Positions 47,701 to 61,347 of a stretch of 64,000 bases of DNA are shown here, in pieces. Under the pieces are notes generated by a model. The model saw only the letters and a program-made list of their open reading frames with translations, was not told the DNA's origin and made no database searches. The stretch comes from Rhizomucor pusillus. Its lineage: Eukaryota > Mucoromycota > Mucoromycetes > Mucorales > Lichtheimiaceae. The position numbers and the translations under genes were made by a program. Within the stretch, counting starts at the first letter, position 1. Each line of letters begins with the position of its first letter. The stretch covers positions 122,278 through 186,277 of the forward strand of contig FWWN02000665.1 in NCBI GenBank assembly GCA_900175165.2, written 5' to 3'.

Positions 47701-48365
47701 GAAAATCTTGCAAAGGGACCTTGTTTTTGAGAACTCGCTTCTGGTATGCATCTGCCAGAAACTTTCGCAGCTGCGTGTTGAAGGCTGCTTCAAGATTAGC
47801 CTGATCAATAGTCACCGTCACGGCTTGCTTTTTGAAACGTTCACCAGCGGTGCTACAAGCTTCTGCTGGGATTTTTCATGCAAGTTCCTGCATTTTGAAG
47901 TGCTTGTAAGTTCCGCCGTGAAGTTTTTGGAGTGCTCAAGGATGAACCAATTCTTTTTTCCCGAGAAAGAATCTGTATAAGATCATACACATGGTCAGTC
48001 CTTGGCACGAAGAAGAGGTGACTTCATACATGTAAGTACCTACCGTTTAAAATATGAACGAACGGATGATTATGATTTGCAAATACTCCATTGATTCTGA
48101 GAAAATGTAGCCATGCTTTTAAAGATTCCTTTGGTAGCTGTTGCGTCTCGACATTCTGCAGGGCCGTCGTCAGCCGGTCTTCGAAGCTTGGGTCCAAAGT
48201 TGGTTCAAGCCGACATACATAGTGTGCTTCTTTACCTATCACCAGTTTCGTGTAAGATTTCCCGGATTATGACCAAGGCTACCCAGAAACAAGCACTAGT
48301 TATGAAATGTTATTACGACAGAGTTTTCCGTTTTACTTACGAGCAGTGATGGTCTGCGCATCCAT
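44709..48365 (-). pseudogene. Decayed Fanzor (eukaryotic TnpB-like RNA-guided nuclease) gene
   Basis: Minus-strand coding relic of about 1.1 kb of readable protein over 3.6 kb. It begins MDAQTITARKEAHYVCRLEP at 48365 with a normal intron (48340-48235). RuvC-I lies at SELWSIDLGSITTATIS, with the Asp codon at 45419-45421. Next comes LIHFLGNWKPVNSRVKG (RuvC-II region, ~45060). The zinc ribbon is DEYNTTKTCGYC ... SCPNSRC at 44940-44845. The C-terminal CSRDAAAASNIALSGI (~44800) is the RuvC-III Asp block. Known Fanzor proteins have this order. The frame is broken many times: frameshifts near 47870, 47487, 47245, 45705, 45240, 44975 and 44850, and in-frame stops at 46683-46685 and 45332-45334. One spliced intron (46530-46474) is intact. 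It cannot encode a working nuclease. Confidence 0.82.
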
Positions 48366-49609
48366 ACTGGGAAGAAAAGGAAAGAATCGCGCTGACTTCC
48401 TTTTCTTCCTTTTTTCATGTCAAACAATGTTTCTTATCAAACAGTGTTTCTGAGCGCTGGACAGCAATTTCCAGTCTATGAAAAAGCACACGCATGAATA
48501 TTTTGTGACAGTAAACATGGCTTTAAAAGAAGACTGCATGTGCCTTCCGCAACATCTTGGCAATGATAGCAAAAGCTGAGCCCAAAGTGCCACGCTGACA
48601 CATGCAAAAAATCGAAACAACTTCTTCCTTGCACCGTTCTACGCTCCCGAGAGATCAGAGAGGCAAAAACATCGGATGAGAGCAATTACTGTCGCCGTAC
48701 GGAGCATAGAACAATGAATTGTAAACATGTAGCGAAAATCGGTAACATTTGTCGGATCACCAACAGCTACAGACAATATTACTCGTTTGGAGCAGTTATG
48801 AAGCGCTCATCGACCTGAAAGAGCCGGAAGCGATTCAATAGCCACAGAGAATCCAAGAGAACATCGCAAACTTAATATCAACCACAAAATATTATGTTTG
48901 GGTTTGGACGAAAGTCAACTAAAATTGCGTTTGGCGGAGAGATGTCAAAAACTGCTAAAGTCATCTCATTCATATCTTAGTACTTTTCATTGCTTTGGTT
49001 GAATAGAAAAGGAATGGTAGTGCCTCCTTCGCAGTCAGCAGCGTCCAACAGCTGTTGCAAAATGTGAAGGATTCTATACCGTATGCCGAAATGCATCGTA
49101 AGAGCGGTGCTAACCCATCGAACAATTGCAGTTTCTAAGCATTTACAGTTGAAATCTTTTCAGGAAAGAAGGCAGCCCAATCCTCCACGGCCAAGAAATC
49201 TTTGGGAATGATTAACTGCTTGAAGTATAACAAAGCACGAATTCTTTAAACTCTAAGCTCGAAATGATACGAACGGCTCAGCCCAGAGTGCAGTATCTTA
49301 ATACAGATGCATTCATGCTCTCATCGCTTTTTATTGCTCGAAGTCATTCTTATTTATTACTTGATCGCAGAAGCACGAAGCTAGATCGAACATTCAAATG
49401 CAAACAAGTTTTAGGGAATCCTTATAATTGACGTCAAGGATGCAAGAGCAATGACTTGATCTGATATCGATTCATATAATAGAAATTTGTCATTTATGGA
49501 ATAGAAAAGGACCCTTTCTAACCAATCTTCCCTTATCAATTCCCAGCGAACGGATAAATTGTTTGGAGTTCTCACAAACCCGAGAGGCTCACCGAGTTAT
49601 TTCTTTCAG
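48366..49609. other. Gene-poor region right of the Fanzor relic
   Basis: About 1.2 kb. Part of the + strand reads like decayed coding sequence but without long frames. I found no terminal inverted repeat or target-site duplication by eye. Confidence 0.35.
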
Positions 49610-49788
49610 GTTCTGAAGTCGAAGAATGGATGAATAATAATATAAATAAACATGTCGTGCAGTTATTCTATTTGCACGACGTCTCTGGAGCCTATCATAC
49701 TCTTGAAGAGCTTCTGGATAGTTTACTATGTCGATACAATATTGATGCTCAACACGAAAGCAAAGGCATACATATCAATGAAAGCTGA
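49610..49788 (+). pseudogene. Possible relic terminal exon of an unidentified gene
   Basis: A strong acceptor (TTTCTTTCAG) at 49609 precedes 59 open codons that read like protein: SEVEEWMNNNINKHVVQLF, then GAYHTLEELLDSLLC and a stop at 49786-49788. No upstream exon can be joined. I do not recognise the family; the exon may belong to a lost gene or be chance. Confidence 0.25.
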
Positions 49789-50003
49789 TGTTTGCGGGCG
49801 GAAAACTCATTGTATTTTGCATCATTTCCACGTTTAACTACGATCATTTCGTTCATTATCCATATATCCCTTTCCCGCCACTCATGTTTCCCCTTTCAGA
49901 TTGACACGCACTGTGACTGGGGGGTTGCAAGTGGGTGGTGTGGGGGATGGTGCAAATAGCCGAGTCCGAAAATTTCGTCTTTTGCCCCTTTTACACTTTG
50001 TTC

Positions 50004-51555
50004 ATGGACTCGTCTGCTGTAGACAACAAGGTACCGATTACACCCGATCCGATTCCATCGACATCGCTGAGCAGCCAAAAGCAGCAGGAAGTAGAACATT
50101 CTAATGAGACTACCACGGCCGATCAGACGGATTGTGCCCTCGAGGCTGGGCAGAAACGTAAATCAGAAATTGACAGTTCAGCAGAGGAGCCAAAGACTAA
50201 GCAACCGCGCCGCCAGAAGCAACAGCGACGGGACGATGACTTTCGAAAGGACGATTTATCTTCTGTAGAATACTACTTTGAAAACGGACTTCGCAAGGTG
50301 AAACCTTACTTCTTTGTATACCGAGCATACGCGAAAGGTCGATGGATGCATCGACCGTTATTGCAAGTGTTTGTTCAGGAATTTCAAGACCGAGATGAGA
50401 AATACTACGTATGTTTCCTAGAATATAAGGGAAGGAAAAGCATGTAATGTTTCTATATGCTGATGATTTTTGCATTTAGCGCTATGCGATTGAAAACGGT
50501 TTGATCACGATAAACGACGAAAAGAAGAGCTTGGATTACATTGTCAAGAACAACGATATCATGGGCCACAGGATTCATCGTCACGAACCTGCTGTAACGA
50601 ACAAACCTATTCAGATTGTACATCGGCAGGACGATCTTCTGGTGATCAACAAACCGGGTGGCATTCCTGTCCATCCTGCCGGTAGATATCGCCACAACAC
50701 TGTTATTCATGTGCTTCGAAAAACGCTTGATGTGCCTCGGTTATTCCGTAAGTGCCTTTTTTTCCGGGGCTACATTCAGATCCATTAAACAAATCCATAG
50801 CTGCCAATCGGTTGGATCGACCTACATCAGGGTTAATGTTGATTGGCCTGAATCCTGACAAAGCAAGAGAATTCGAAGCTCAAATGAAGGAAGGACTGAT
50901 AAGGAAAGAATATGTATGCCGCGTCGCTGGCAAGTTTCCTGAGTAAGATATTATATTTCGAGGGTCAGATATTTGATCGTGACTTTAACGTATCATCAGC
51001 GGCGAGGTTGTCTGCGATGCTCCCATCAAGACAATATCATACAAATTATCGTTGAACTATGTACACGGCGACGGGAAGGAGTGCAAGACTGTTTTCGAAC
51101 GACTTTCGTACAATGGTGAAACGAGTGTAGTGCGGTGCCGGCCTGTCACAGGTCGCACGCATCAGATCCGTGTTCATTTGCGGTTCCTTGGTTACCCTAT
51201 TGCCAATGATCCAACGTACAGCGACGAGGCGCCGTGGGCAGACTTGATGTGTAAAGGGCAAACTTTAAACGACGAGATGGCGGATAAAATCGTCCAAAGA
51301 GCCCTGCAGGTATCACCGCGCCAAGTGGGTATTTGGGAAGAAGATGCGCACGAGAAGGTCGAAACGCAGCAACTAGGAGAAGATGTAGAAGGGAAGTGCT
51401 CTGAATGCGGCCTTAACCTATCTCCTGATCCACGCCCAGAAAACTTGTATATATGGTTGCACGCTTGGAAATACTCGGGTGACGGCTGGTCTTTTGAAAC
51501 TGAAATGCCAGAATGGGCTAAGGACGAACAGAACACACCGTCATCATCAGCATAG
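50004..51555 (+). CDS. RluA-family tRNA pseudouridine synthase (RPUSD2 / Rib2-Pus8-Pus9-like)
   Basis: Exons 50004-50408, 50480-50747, 50801-50942 and 51000-51555 give 456 residues. A disordered Lys/Glu-rich start precedes an S4-like region (YIVKNNDIMGHRIHRHE), INKPGGIPVHPAGRYRHNT and the catalytic NRLDRPTSGLMLIG (Asp in RLD). RPVTGRTHQIRVHLRFLGYP and NDPTYSD follow. A C-terminal Cys pair motif, CSECG, then LYIWLHAWKY, is typical of the RPUSD2/Pus9 branch. These enzymes make pseudouridine in tRNAs, for instance position 32. The domain is intact, unlike the fusion protein 6 kb away. A frame extends upstream of the ATG at 50004, but only from a GTG. Confidence 0.92.
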
Positions 51556-51597
51556 GTACTCATCCATATCAGACTAGATTGTACATCAGCAGTTTCT

Positions 51598-53251
51598 TCA
51601 TTCATGAGATACATCATCGTCATTATTACTACTACTCTTGATTTTTAGCTTCTGCTCCACCTCTGCTGCTAATTCGTTTTCATCTTCCGTTGCCTGTGGT
51701 TGATGCTGTTCTGGTTGATCACCTTCTGTCTTCCGGCCAAACTGCGACTGTGACTCTTGGCTGCATCAAACGATTCCGTATTCAGTATCAGATATTGTTA
51801 ATTAAAAAAAAAAAGGTTCTTACGGCTCCTCATACTGAACAGGCTGGTGGACCGGGACAAATCCGAGCATCGTTTCTGGCGTCATCGGCATAGGTCTCGT
51901 ACTCGAAGTAGGAAAACCTGCAGTCATGGATTGGTAGTCTTGTGGCCCCTTGAACAGCTTTTTGCGTGCGGTTTGGCTTTTTAGTCTTTTTTGTGCAGGA
52001 GAATCAGCAAAACGAACTTGCAGAGGCGCTGAGGAGCCCGGCAACGAATGTCCGTTGAATTTTTCAATGATCGCCAAGGCAGATGTTCTATCTGCCATCC
52101 TTGGGGTATACGAGTTAACATTTGCACTTGGTTACATTAACAAAATGTAATAGCTTACCTTGCAAAGCCTACACCGCGACTTAACTGCGATTGCGGATCA
52201 CGCAAAATTCGGTTCGAAACTGTCTGGTATGGTTGGAACAAGGCCTCTAACTTTTGCTCAGTCATGTCTAGTGGCAGATTTGAAATGTATATATTCGTGG
52301 AAGTCTCATCTTGTAAGCTCCGTAAACGAGAGCTAAACGATTCCTACGCCGTTTTCCCTAAGATATCAGTCTTACTGCATTGCATACGAGTCCTTTGTCC
52401 CTTCACCTGTCCCATGCGTGCAAATGAAGCTTGCAGTCCTTTCTTATTCAGCTCTTCTATTGCATACAGGCACTCCTCTTCCTTTTCATACATTGCGAAT
52501 CCATAGCCTTTGCAGAGACCTGTTTTTTGGTCAATAATTGCTTTTGATGAAATCACGTTGCCATATCTATAGAGTGATTTGTGAGGGAGCGCATTCTTCA
52601 ATCTTGTAAATATGAATGGACATACGCTTTGCACATGTCTTGAAATGATTCATCCGTTACGGTGTCTGCTAAGCCTCTCACGTAAACATTGTGTGTGTGG
52701 TATTGATATGTCTCTCTAGGTGCAGTGTGATGATGCTGGTGGTGAGGGCGATAGTCAGGGCCAAACGCAGGTGAGATTGGAAGATGATATGCAAGAGGCG
52801 GCGATCCGGGTATGGATGCTGTGCCTGTGAGTACAGGGGAAGATATATGAAGCGGCGGAAAGTGGTGAGGCAGAACATAAGCGGCATGAATAGGCGGAGA
52901 AGCATGGAAAGCAGGGCTGAACGGTGGGCTCGCAGGGTTCATTGGCGGCGATTGAGGGTGAAGTACAGGCGACCCTGGATAGCTGCCATCCGCGTAAACG
53001 GGAAACTGTGGGCTGATGGGGTACATGTACGTTTGATAGTGTTCTTCGAATCCATTAGCTCGAAAAGCGCCCGTGCTTCCTCCACTGAAGGGCGGATATG
53101 GTGGGGACGTAGGTGTAAGTAAACTCGTCGCCGCAGTCGTGACGAACGGTTGTTGCTGGTAATGCTGGTGCCGATAGTGTTGCTGCCGTTGCTGCTTTGA
53201 GTGATCCCGCACGATCTTGGTTTTCGATGATTCTGCAGGCTCAGCCGCCAT
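51598..53251 (-). CDS. RBMS/MSSP-type RNA-binding protein with two RRMs (Msa1/Scr1-like)
   Basis: Exons 53251-52626, 52566-52407, 52343-52159, 52099-51824 and 51760-51598 give 469 residues. A Pro/Ser/His/Tyr-rich N-terminus of 185 residues ([16 protein letters not shown]) precedes RRM1 ([20 protein letters not shown], then [10 protein letters not shown]) and RRM2 ([20 protein letters not shown], then [20 protein letters not shown]). The linker [15 protein letters not shown] is the family hallmark of MSSP/RBMS proteins. A C-terminal Gln/Glu/Ser-rich stretch ends DDDVSHE. In fission yeast the relative Msa1 limits sexual differentiation, but that role is only inferred. It is convergent with the pseudouridine synthase, with stops 42 bp apart. 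Confidence 0.87.
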
Positions 53252-54075
53252 GTTTGTCAAAGCTGAAAGAGGGAATCGAAAGAAACTAAAGCTACCTCTG
53301 TTAGATTATAGGCCCCAAAGGACGAGCCAACGTGGGGAAAAACGTAGGCTCTCACACACATACGCTCCCTTTCTCCCTCTCTCAAACACACGTACGCACA
53401 TATACGCAAATACGTAACAGTACTTACCTCTTTGTGCTTCGCCAAGAACGCAAAAGGAAAAGGCAGCAATGTTCAGCGCGTTCCCGCTAATGCCTTTGAG
53501 TTTCAAGTTTGCGTTAATAAATAGATTTTTTTAGTCAATATGTAAATAGTAATTGAGAAGAAGCTGTTTCGTCATTACGATAAAAAATGAGTACGAGACT
53601 AACCAGGGCGATTCCTCTCCAGACTCCTGAAGTCGTCTATTTGGTCTTAAGCTTGTCACCAGTTCTTCGCATGTCAAAGGTCCTCTATTTACTGAGATAT
53701 TTTGAGGGTTCGTATCGATGAGGCTCCAACTTCATTTAGCATAAACTAGACCATATCGTTTCCTGTACGATTGTAAAGATATGGAATGCTAGCTTGCAGT
53801 ATGTTTTTGATGGTCTTCCCTTCATGCCGAATGCGGTAATAGCTGAAGACATTGCCGCCTCTTTCTCATCGCCGAAAAAACCTTACAAAGTAACAGTTTG
53901 TAGATTTCTGTATTTAATTTAATCTGTTATTGATGTATCACCGAGGGATACGTTCGAGTGCAATGCAAATTTGATGCTCCAAAGCAAATGGTCCCAAAAA
54001 AACAGTGATGCCGTCATCCTTTCTTACCTTTGAATCACTCAGCAAAAGATATGGTCACTTTATTCGTTTCAAACA
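53252..54075. other. Intergenic region and RBMS-type promoter
   Basis: About 820 bp. Pyrimidine and CA-rich stretches (CACACACAC, 53351-53400) lie upstream of the RBMS-type start. The rest to 54075 is AT-rich with no gene I can support. Confidence 0.4.
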
Positions 54076-56081
54076 TTATGGTCGATACAACAATCGTGGA
54101 CCATTAACTTTGACCTTTTCTACGCGCTGCGGTAGTATACGCTCGTATACGAGCTTTACCCATTCACATAGGACGGGTCTAGTGTCTCGAGGGTCAATAA
54201 TTTCGGAGATGTCAAAGACTTCGGCGGTGCGAATAGGCGAACGCACAGCCTCGAATTTGGCCATAAGACTATCATATAGCTTGCTTCGCTTATCGCCGGC
54301 TGCTTCAAGTTCTCGGCGATATGCAGCCTAGTTTAGTCAAATCATGTCAACATGTACGTTTGAATGCAGACACATAGATGGAAACCTACATTGATACCGC
54401 CTTCTAAAGGCAAACTTCCCCAGTCACCGGCAGGCCAGGATACTCGCATGTTAGGTATTCGATTGTCAACGAATGCAGCACCTGCTACGCCAAATACTTT
54501 ACGAAGGACGACTGTAAAGTAGGGAACATCAGACTGATACAAGGCTGCGGTGAGTGTAGAGCCATAACGGATAGTACTATATCAGGGCCGTACAAAATCT
54601 TATTAGGCTCCATGTGTCGATTTCTCTTCATCGTATACATATCAAAACACTTACGCTTCCTTTTCTGCTTTAGTACCAACCGCGAAGCCTGCATAGTCAG
54701 CAAAATCAATGATAGGAACGCCAAAAGTGTCGCACAAATCTATATGTCTTCTGAATTTGTTGCAGCTAGCAGTTGTAAGGACACTGCCTTGCAAAGTGCA
54801 GTCGAAGCTGAGAATACCGACTGGATAGCCATTAATCCGTGCCAATCCACAGACGGCACCGTCACCCCAGCGAGCACCAATCTCAAACCAAGAGTCCCTG
54901 TCAACAACCCTCGTAAGGATGTCCCGTACTTGATACATGCGCTGTCGTCTGCGGGGGATGATATCAAGAAGCTCGTCGTCGCGCCGCGATACTGGATCAT
55001 CGCACGGTGCGCGCGGAGGAATTTCGTGATTGCAGCTGGGTAAATAGCTTAAAAACTGACGGATTTGCGCAAAGCACTCGTGCTCGTCTGCTGCGAGATT
55101 ATCAAATGTACCGTTGCTTGTATGTAGCAAAGCACCGCCTAGCGACTCCTTTGTAACGGTCTCGAAGGTGGCATTCGCTACAACAGGCGGACCAGCCGCA
55201 AACAACGACCCCACATTTTGAGCGACTACCGAGAAATGTGCCAACGTTGCTCGAGCAGCACCTAGACCAACCGCTGTGGAAACAGAAAGGAGACCAGGTC
55301 GGAAACACGGTCACTAGTTCTCAATGCTTGTTACGAACCTGGTCCAAGCGCTGCAGCTGCAACGGGGATCTCAGACAAACTAGCGATAATATCATGCATA
55401 CCGATTAAAGGTGGTAAATGCGTGTAGCCCTTGTCAAGCATAAGTGTAACGGATCCACCGCCGCTGCTACCATCAATTAATCGAACGAGAGGAATCTTGA
55501 ATTTACGCGCTAGCTGTTCTGCCATCATCTATATAGAAGCAGCTTAACTGTTAACGACACTGTGCTCTCTCTATTTTTTTTTTTCTACTGGATAAAGTGA
55601 ACTTTACAGATTTTCCCCAAACGGATCCATCAGCGTGACCAGCTCGAATGGAAAAATCGTCAGCAGCGACAATGACAGGTCGTTTTTGGACCGTCGCCTT
55701 GCCGGCAATGAAATTGGCAGGCGTGTAGCTCTTTAGCGAGCCATCAGGGTTATATTTTGCAATGCCAGCAATGCTACCGAATTCTTGAAAGCTTTCCTTG
55801 TCTGCAAAGGCATCTACGCGTTCGCGCACCCACAGTTTGCCCTGAGTCTTTTGTCGGATATATCCATGGTCTTGAGGATTTGCAATTCGATTGCTGTCTC
55901 TGCGTCGATTTATTTCTTGCAGGATATCCTGTCATTTAGAAATTAGGTTACAATGCAAATAACGATATCAAAAACCCGGCATATGCACCTTCCACTCTGA
56001 TTTCTCAAGTGCTTCGTCTTTCCCATTAAGGTGCTGCGCGATGCTGCTGAGTCGCTGTGCCGGCTTACTCTTGTCGGCCAT
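54076..56081 (-). CDS. Acyl-CoA carboxylase beta subunit (propionyl/methylcrotonyl-CoA carboxyltransferase-like)
   Basis: Exons 56081-55989, 55928-55608, 55528-55339, 55273-54655, 54576-54390 and 54327-54076 give 553 residues. Carboxyltransferase landmarks: KESFQEFGSIAGI, VIVAADDFSIRAGHADGSVW, LARKFKIPLVRLIDGSSGGG, VGLGAARATLAHFSVV, NGYPVGILSFDCTLQGSVLT and ADYAGFAVGTKAEKEA. GSSGGG and the FGVAGAAFVD strand fit the beta (biotin-carboxyl-transferring) subunits of propionyl- or methylcrotonyl-CoA carboxylase. The short N-terminus (MADKSKPAQRLSS) lacks an obvious mitochondrial leader, though the usual enzymes are mitochondrial. The reaction moves CO2 from carboxybiotin to an acyl-CoA. The exact acyl-CoA is not readable. 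Confidence 0.85.
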
Positions 56082-56485
56082 AACGATATGGTCTAGTAGA
56101 AGAAAGAAAAAGAGGATTATTAGACTTGGGAAAATGCGTTAGTCAAGGTATCCTGAATTTTGGAACAGCGAACGTCGTACAAACGCCAAATATACAGTTT
56201 GCAGGGTCACTTCGACTTTCTCGAGTCATTAAGCGTCTGTGACGTTATTGGTTCTAATCCATCAGCTTTTCTTTAAAGCAGTTGTACATGTATAATCAGT
56301 ACAATGGGATCTGTGACGAATAGTAAGTCTCGATCTTTTTCATTTTGCAGCGCATGAGCTGCATTCTTCTGTGAGCTTCCGATGTCAATAATAAACTAAT
56401 AAACCAAGTTACATCATGGCGGCTATAGTAGGTTTAAATAGTACAAGTAATAACTATTTCTCAAAGAATAGTGCTACTACATGGA
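56082..56485. other. Intergenic region
   Basis: About 400 bp between the carboxyltransferase start and the transporter stop. It is AT-rich with no gene and no repeat seen. Confidence 0.4.
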
Positions 56486-58790
56486 TCAACGCGCTCTGCT
56501 TGTTGCAGCTGCAAATATAGCATCTTGATACGATCGTTGTTGCTGAGTCTCCAATTGCCGCAATGCATCTGCTGCCGTCCTCGAGTGATGTACCTTGGGG
56601 TCATACTTTTTATAATTGCCACTGAAAAGTAAGTCCAATTCTTCCAAGGAGCGGTTCTGCAAAATTTATCAAAGGATACAACGTCAAAAAAATGTCTCGT
56701 GATTGACAGCCTAGAGGAGAACCTTACCGCCGTTTCTGGAAAGTACAAGTAAACAAGCAAGGCGATGGCAGCATTGAATATAGCATATATAATGTATACT
56801 TCCCACCCAATGCGGTCAAGAGCAAGAGGTGAGAGCTGTACAACGCCAAATGTGAAAAACCAGTTTGACATTGTTGACAAACTCTGGCCTTTTGATCGTA
56901 AGCCTGCCAAATTTCCGTGAGAAACATATTTTAAGCAAAGGACGAGTTAGTTGTAAGAAGGAACCCACCGTATGAGAAAAGCTCTACTGGATAAATCCAA
57001 CCTATGGGGCCCCAGGTGCATCCAAATGTAAATACAAGTATGAACGTGAAAACCACGAACGCTATCGACGTCCTGTTAAGTTGATGAACTACATTCTGGC
57101 TGCCTTCCACTAGTGTCAGGTGCAACTCATAGTCGAGTTTTGCATTTTCCAGCCTGAAATGGTTGATGCTGCCAAGAATAGCAAGCAGAATAGAGCATAC
57201 TCCCATCGTGAGCGCTCCTATCATCATTGTCGAGCGTCTGCTCCAGGTATCGATCTGCAAGAAGAGTATTATTTATGCACATCCATTAACGTATCTATTT
57301 CGACACTTACAAAAAAGAACGCAGGTATGGTACCAGCGACAACGACGCAGTCGACTATTGCATTTGCTAATCAAACGTGGTCAGTTTAAAATTCTAGTAA
57401 GACGGAAGCAACGTACCAAGCAGTGTGGACATATCTTTATCGAATTCAGCGGCCTTGAGCACAGCAGGAGCATATAACCTAATTATCCAGTCTGGAATTA
57501 GGGATTGAAATATCGACTTTACACAAAGTTTAATATATACAGAAACGTGTTGGCGCCTGTTAGCTGCTGGAAAGCTTGCACGCCCATACCGAGAGCCAAG
57601 CGACGAAGGTTTTTGTCACGTCCGTTTGTGAAAAGGGCTTTGTAGCTGGTGGATACATACTTTTTCTCAAAGGATATCGTTTGGCAGATTGCAGCAAATT
57701 CCATTTGCACATCCTGGTGCTCAATAGAGCCGTCACCTCGCATCGATGCGAGCGAATATAGCGCTTGTTCTTTTAAATTTCTCTGTATAAGGTATCTGGG
57801 GCTGCATTGAGGAGTATACACACGCGAGGTGAATTTTGTTTTCCACTGCTGCGATTTAGCTACCGTAGCCATTGAGCCTACCTTTCTGGCACGAAAAGTG
57901 AGCCGATCAAATACACTATCATCGGCACAAGCTGCAATCCAGAAGGAAGTCTTTGCTTATTTCAGTTCGGAAAGAATGAATCAGTACGACAAACGCCTTA
58001 GTGTTTACCTCCAAGCTGCTTCGTTTGGTATATACGTTCCAGCATAACATAACAACAATGCCACAGAGATCCCAAACACGATAGCAAATTGTTGAATTGT
58101 AACCAAGCGTCCGCGTAAAATCGTTGGCGATATTTCCGTCAAGTCTACAAGGAAGAAAACTGTTGATTCCCTTTCTTCTTGAAATACAGAAGTTAAACCG
58201 TGCAGTAACCGCAACTTACACATTGGTATCACCGTGGAGCTTATACTAAGACGCGAACAATTAGCAGAATACTTGTGCTTTGAAAACCTTCATTCATACC
58301 CAACACTTATGCCTGTAATAACACGACCCGCATAAATTTTACTCATTGCATCAGCGGCCGTCACCAGGAGGACACCCAACGTAAGGATCAATGTGCTGGT
58401 TATCACGAGCCCTCGTCGTCCAATAATATCAGCCAAGGGACCCGACACCATCGCGCCAAAGAATGCACCAGCCATGTGTGCAGTGATAAGCAGAAGGTAG
58501 AGATCCGCGGCGTATTCTGTGCTGTTGACATGAAAAGTGCGCATAAATTCGTCGGACAGAAGCAGGCCAGTCATTAAACTCTGGTTGTACCCAAACTGTA
58601 ACAGAGTTTACCGTCAGTTCATTCAAACAATTATCAATGATGGGATACTACTTACCAGAAAGCCGCCTATCGACAGAAAGCTATTAAAGAGGAAATGTTT
58701 TAATATACGTCCAAATCGTCTACACGGATCACTTCAATCTTACCAGCAAATGCCAAGTAGCTTGATTTGCGTCTGTAATGCTGACCGCAT
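56486..58790 (-). CDS. MFS sugar porter
   Basis: About 11 short exons on the minus strand, beginning MRSALQTQIKLL at 58790 and ending after AAATSRAR at 56486. The joined start gives GGFLFGYNQSLMTGLLLSDE, the sugar-porter start signature. Then ADIIGRRGLVITS, YAGRVITGISVG, ISPTILRGRLVTIQQFAI, PESPRYLIQ and FQQLTGANTFLYI follow, and the tail shows YFPETANRSLEELD. The PESPRYL and PETA-x-SLEE patterns are typical of fungal hexose transporters in the plasma membrane. A micro-exon of 25 bp (58656-58680) encodes part of TM1 (FLSIGGFL). Substrate specificity cannot be read. Confidence 0.88.
58656..58680 (-). other. 25-bp micro-exon of the sugar porter
   Basis: Flanked by a TTTAATAG acceptor and a GTAAGT donor on the minus strand. 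It joins ICC to FLSIGGFL and FGYNQS in frame. Confidence 0.75.
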
Positions 58791-59466
58791 TGCTACATGG
58801 AGCAAGCACTACGCGCAAAAGGTGGTCAGTCGTCTGCAATGACGCAGGGAAGAAAGAAGGGAAGGGTTTTATTATGCATTGTTCAGACGCACGGACCAGC
58901 CTCTGCTTCCGTCTCTGTCAATCTGTCTGTGTCTTTCTATGCCCCAGGAATTTGATCTCCTCAAAGAATCCTGAGAGCTGGTCGGATTCAGGTTTTTTTC
59001 TTAATATCCATTTGCGTTGTCCAACTTTTTAGTGATAATTATCAATTGCAAATTTAAAAGCGTCCGCTTCAATCTAATGACCCAAAGTATAAAAGCAACT
59101 TCACATACAGTCTTGTTCTAGTTAATTGATGGTCTGGGCGGGGGTGGCTCTGACCAATACAGCAGAAAACGATCGGGTCTATAGAAAATAAGGGGCTAGG
59201 GGAACAAAAAGACATAGCAATACAGAATACAGATAGACAATATATACAATAAGAGTCGCAAGCGACTACTACTGTCACTGAGGTGTTATTTCTGCATCGT
59301 TCTTTTTTCTGTCACTCTGAAAGCGTTAGGTATGCATATTGCATACATAAAAGGACGGATTTATTGTTCGCGCTGACGGTTGATTTTATTCTCGACGTTT
59401 TGGAAAGCATTCCCTAGTTCTGTCTTCTCATTTTTATTCTTTTTACTCTTCTTTGCCCAATAGCTC
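58791..59466. promoter_or_regulatory. Divergent region between the sugar porter and GH47 genes
   Basis: About 675 bp between two opposite start codons. It is AT-rich. Pyrimidine tracts (TTTTTATTCTTTTTACTC, 59430-59448) precede the GH47 start. No gene was supported; the region must hold the promoters of both genes. Confidence 0.4.

Positions 59467-61347
<1,881 letters not shown>

Noticed and set aside
44411..48540. Terminal inverted repeats of the Fanzor element (CTTTTA...AAGC versus GCTTTAAAAG)
   Set aside because: Only a few matched bases; not above chance by eye.
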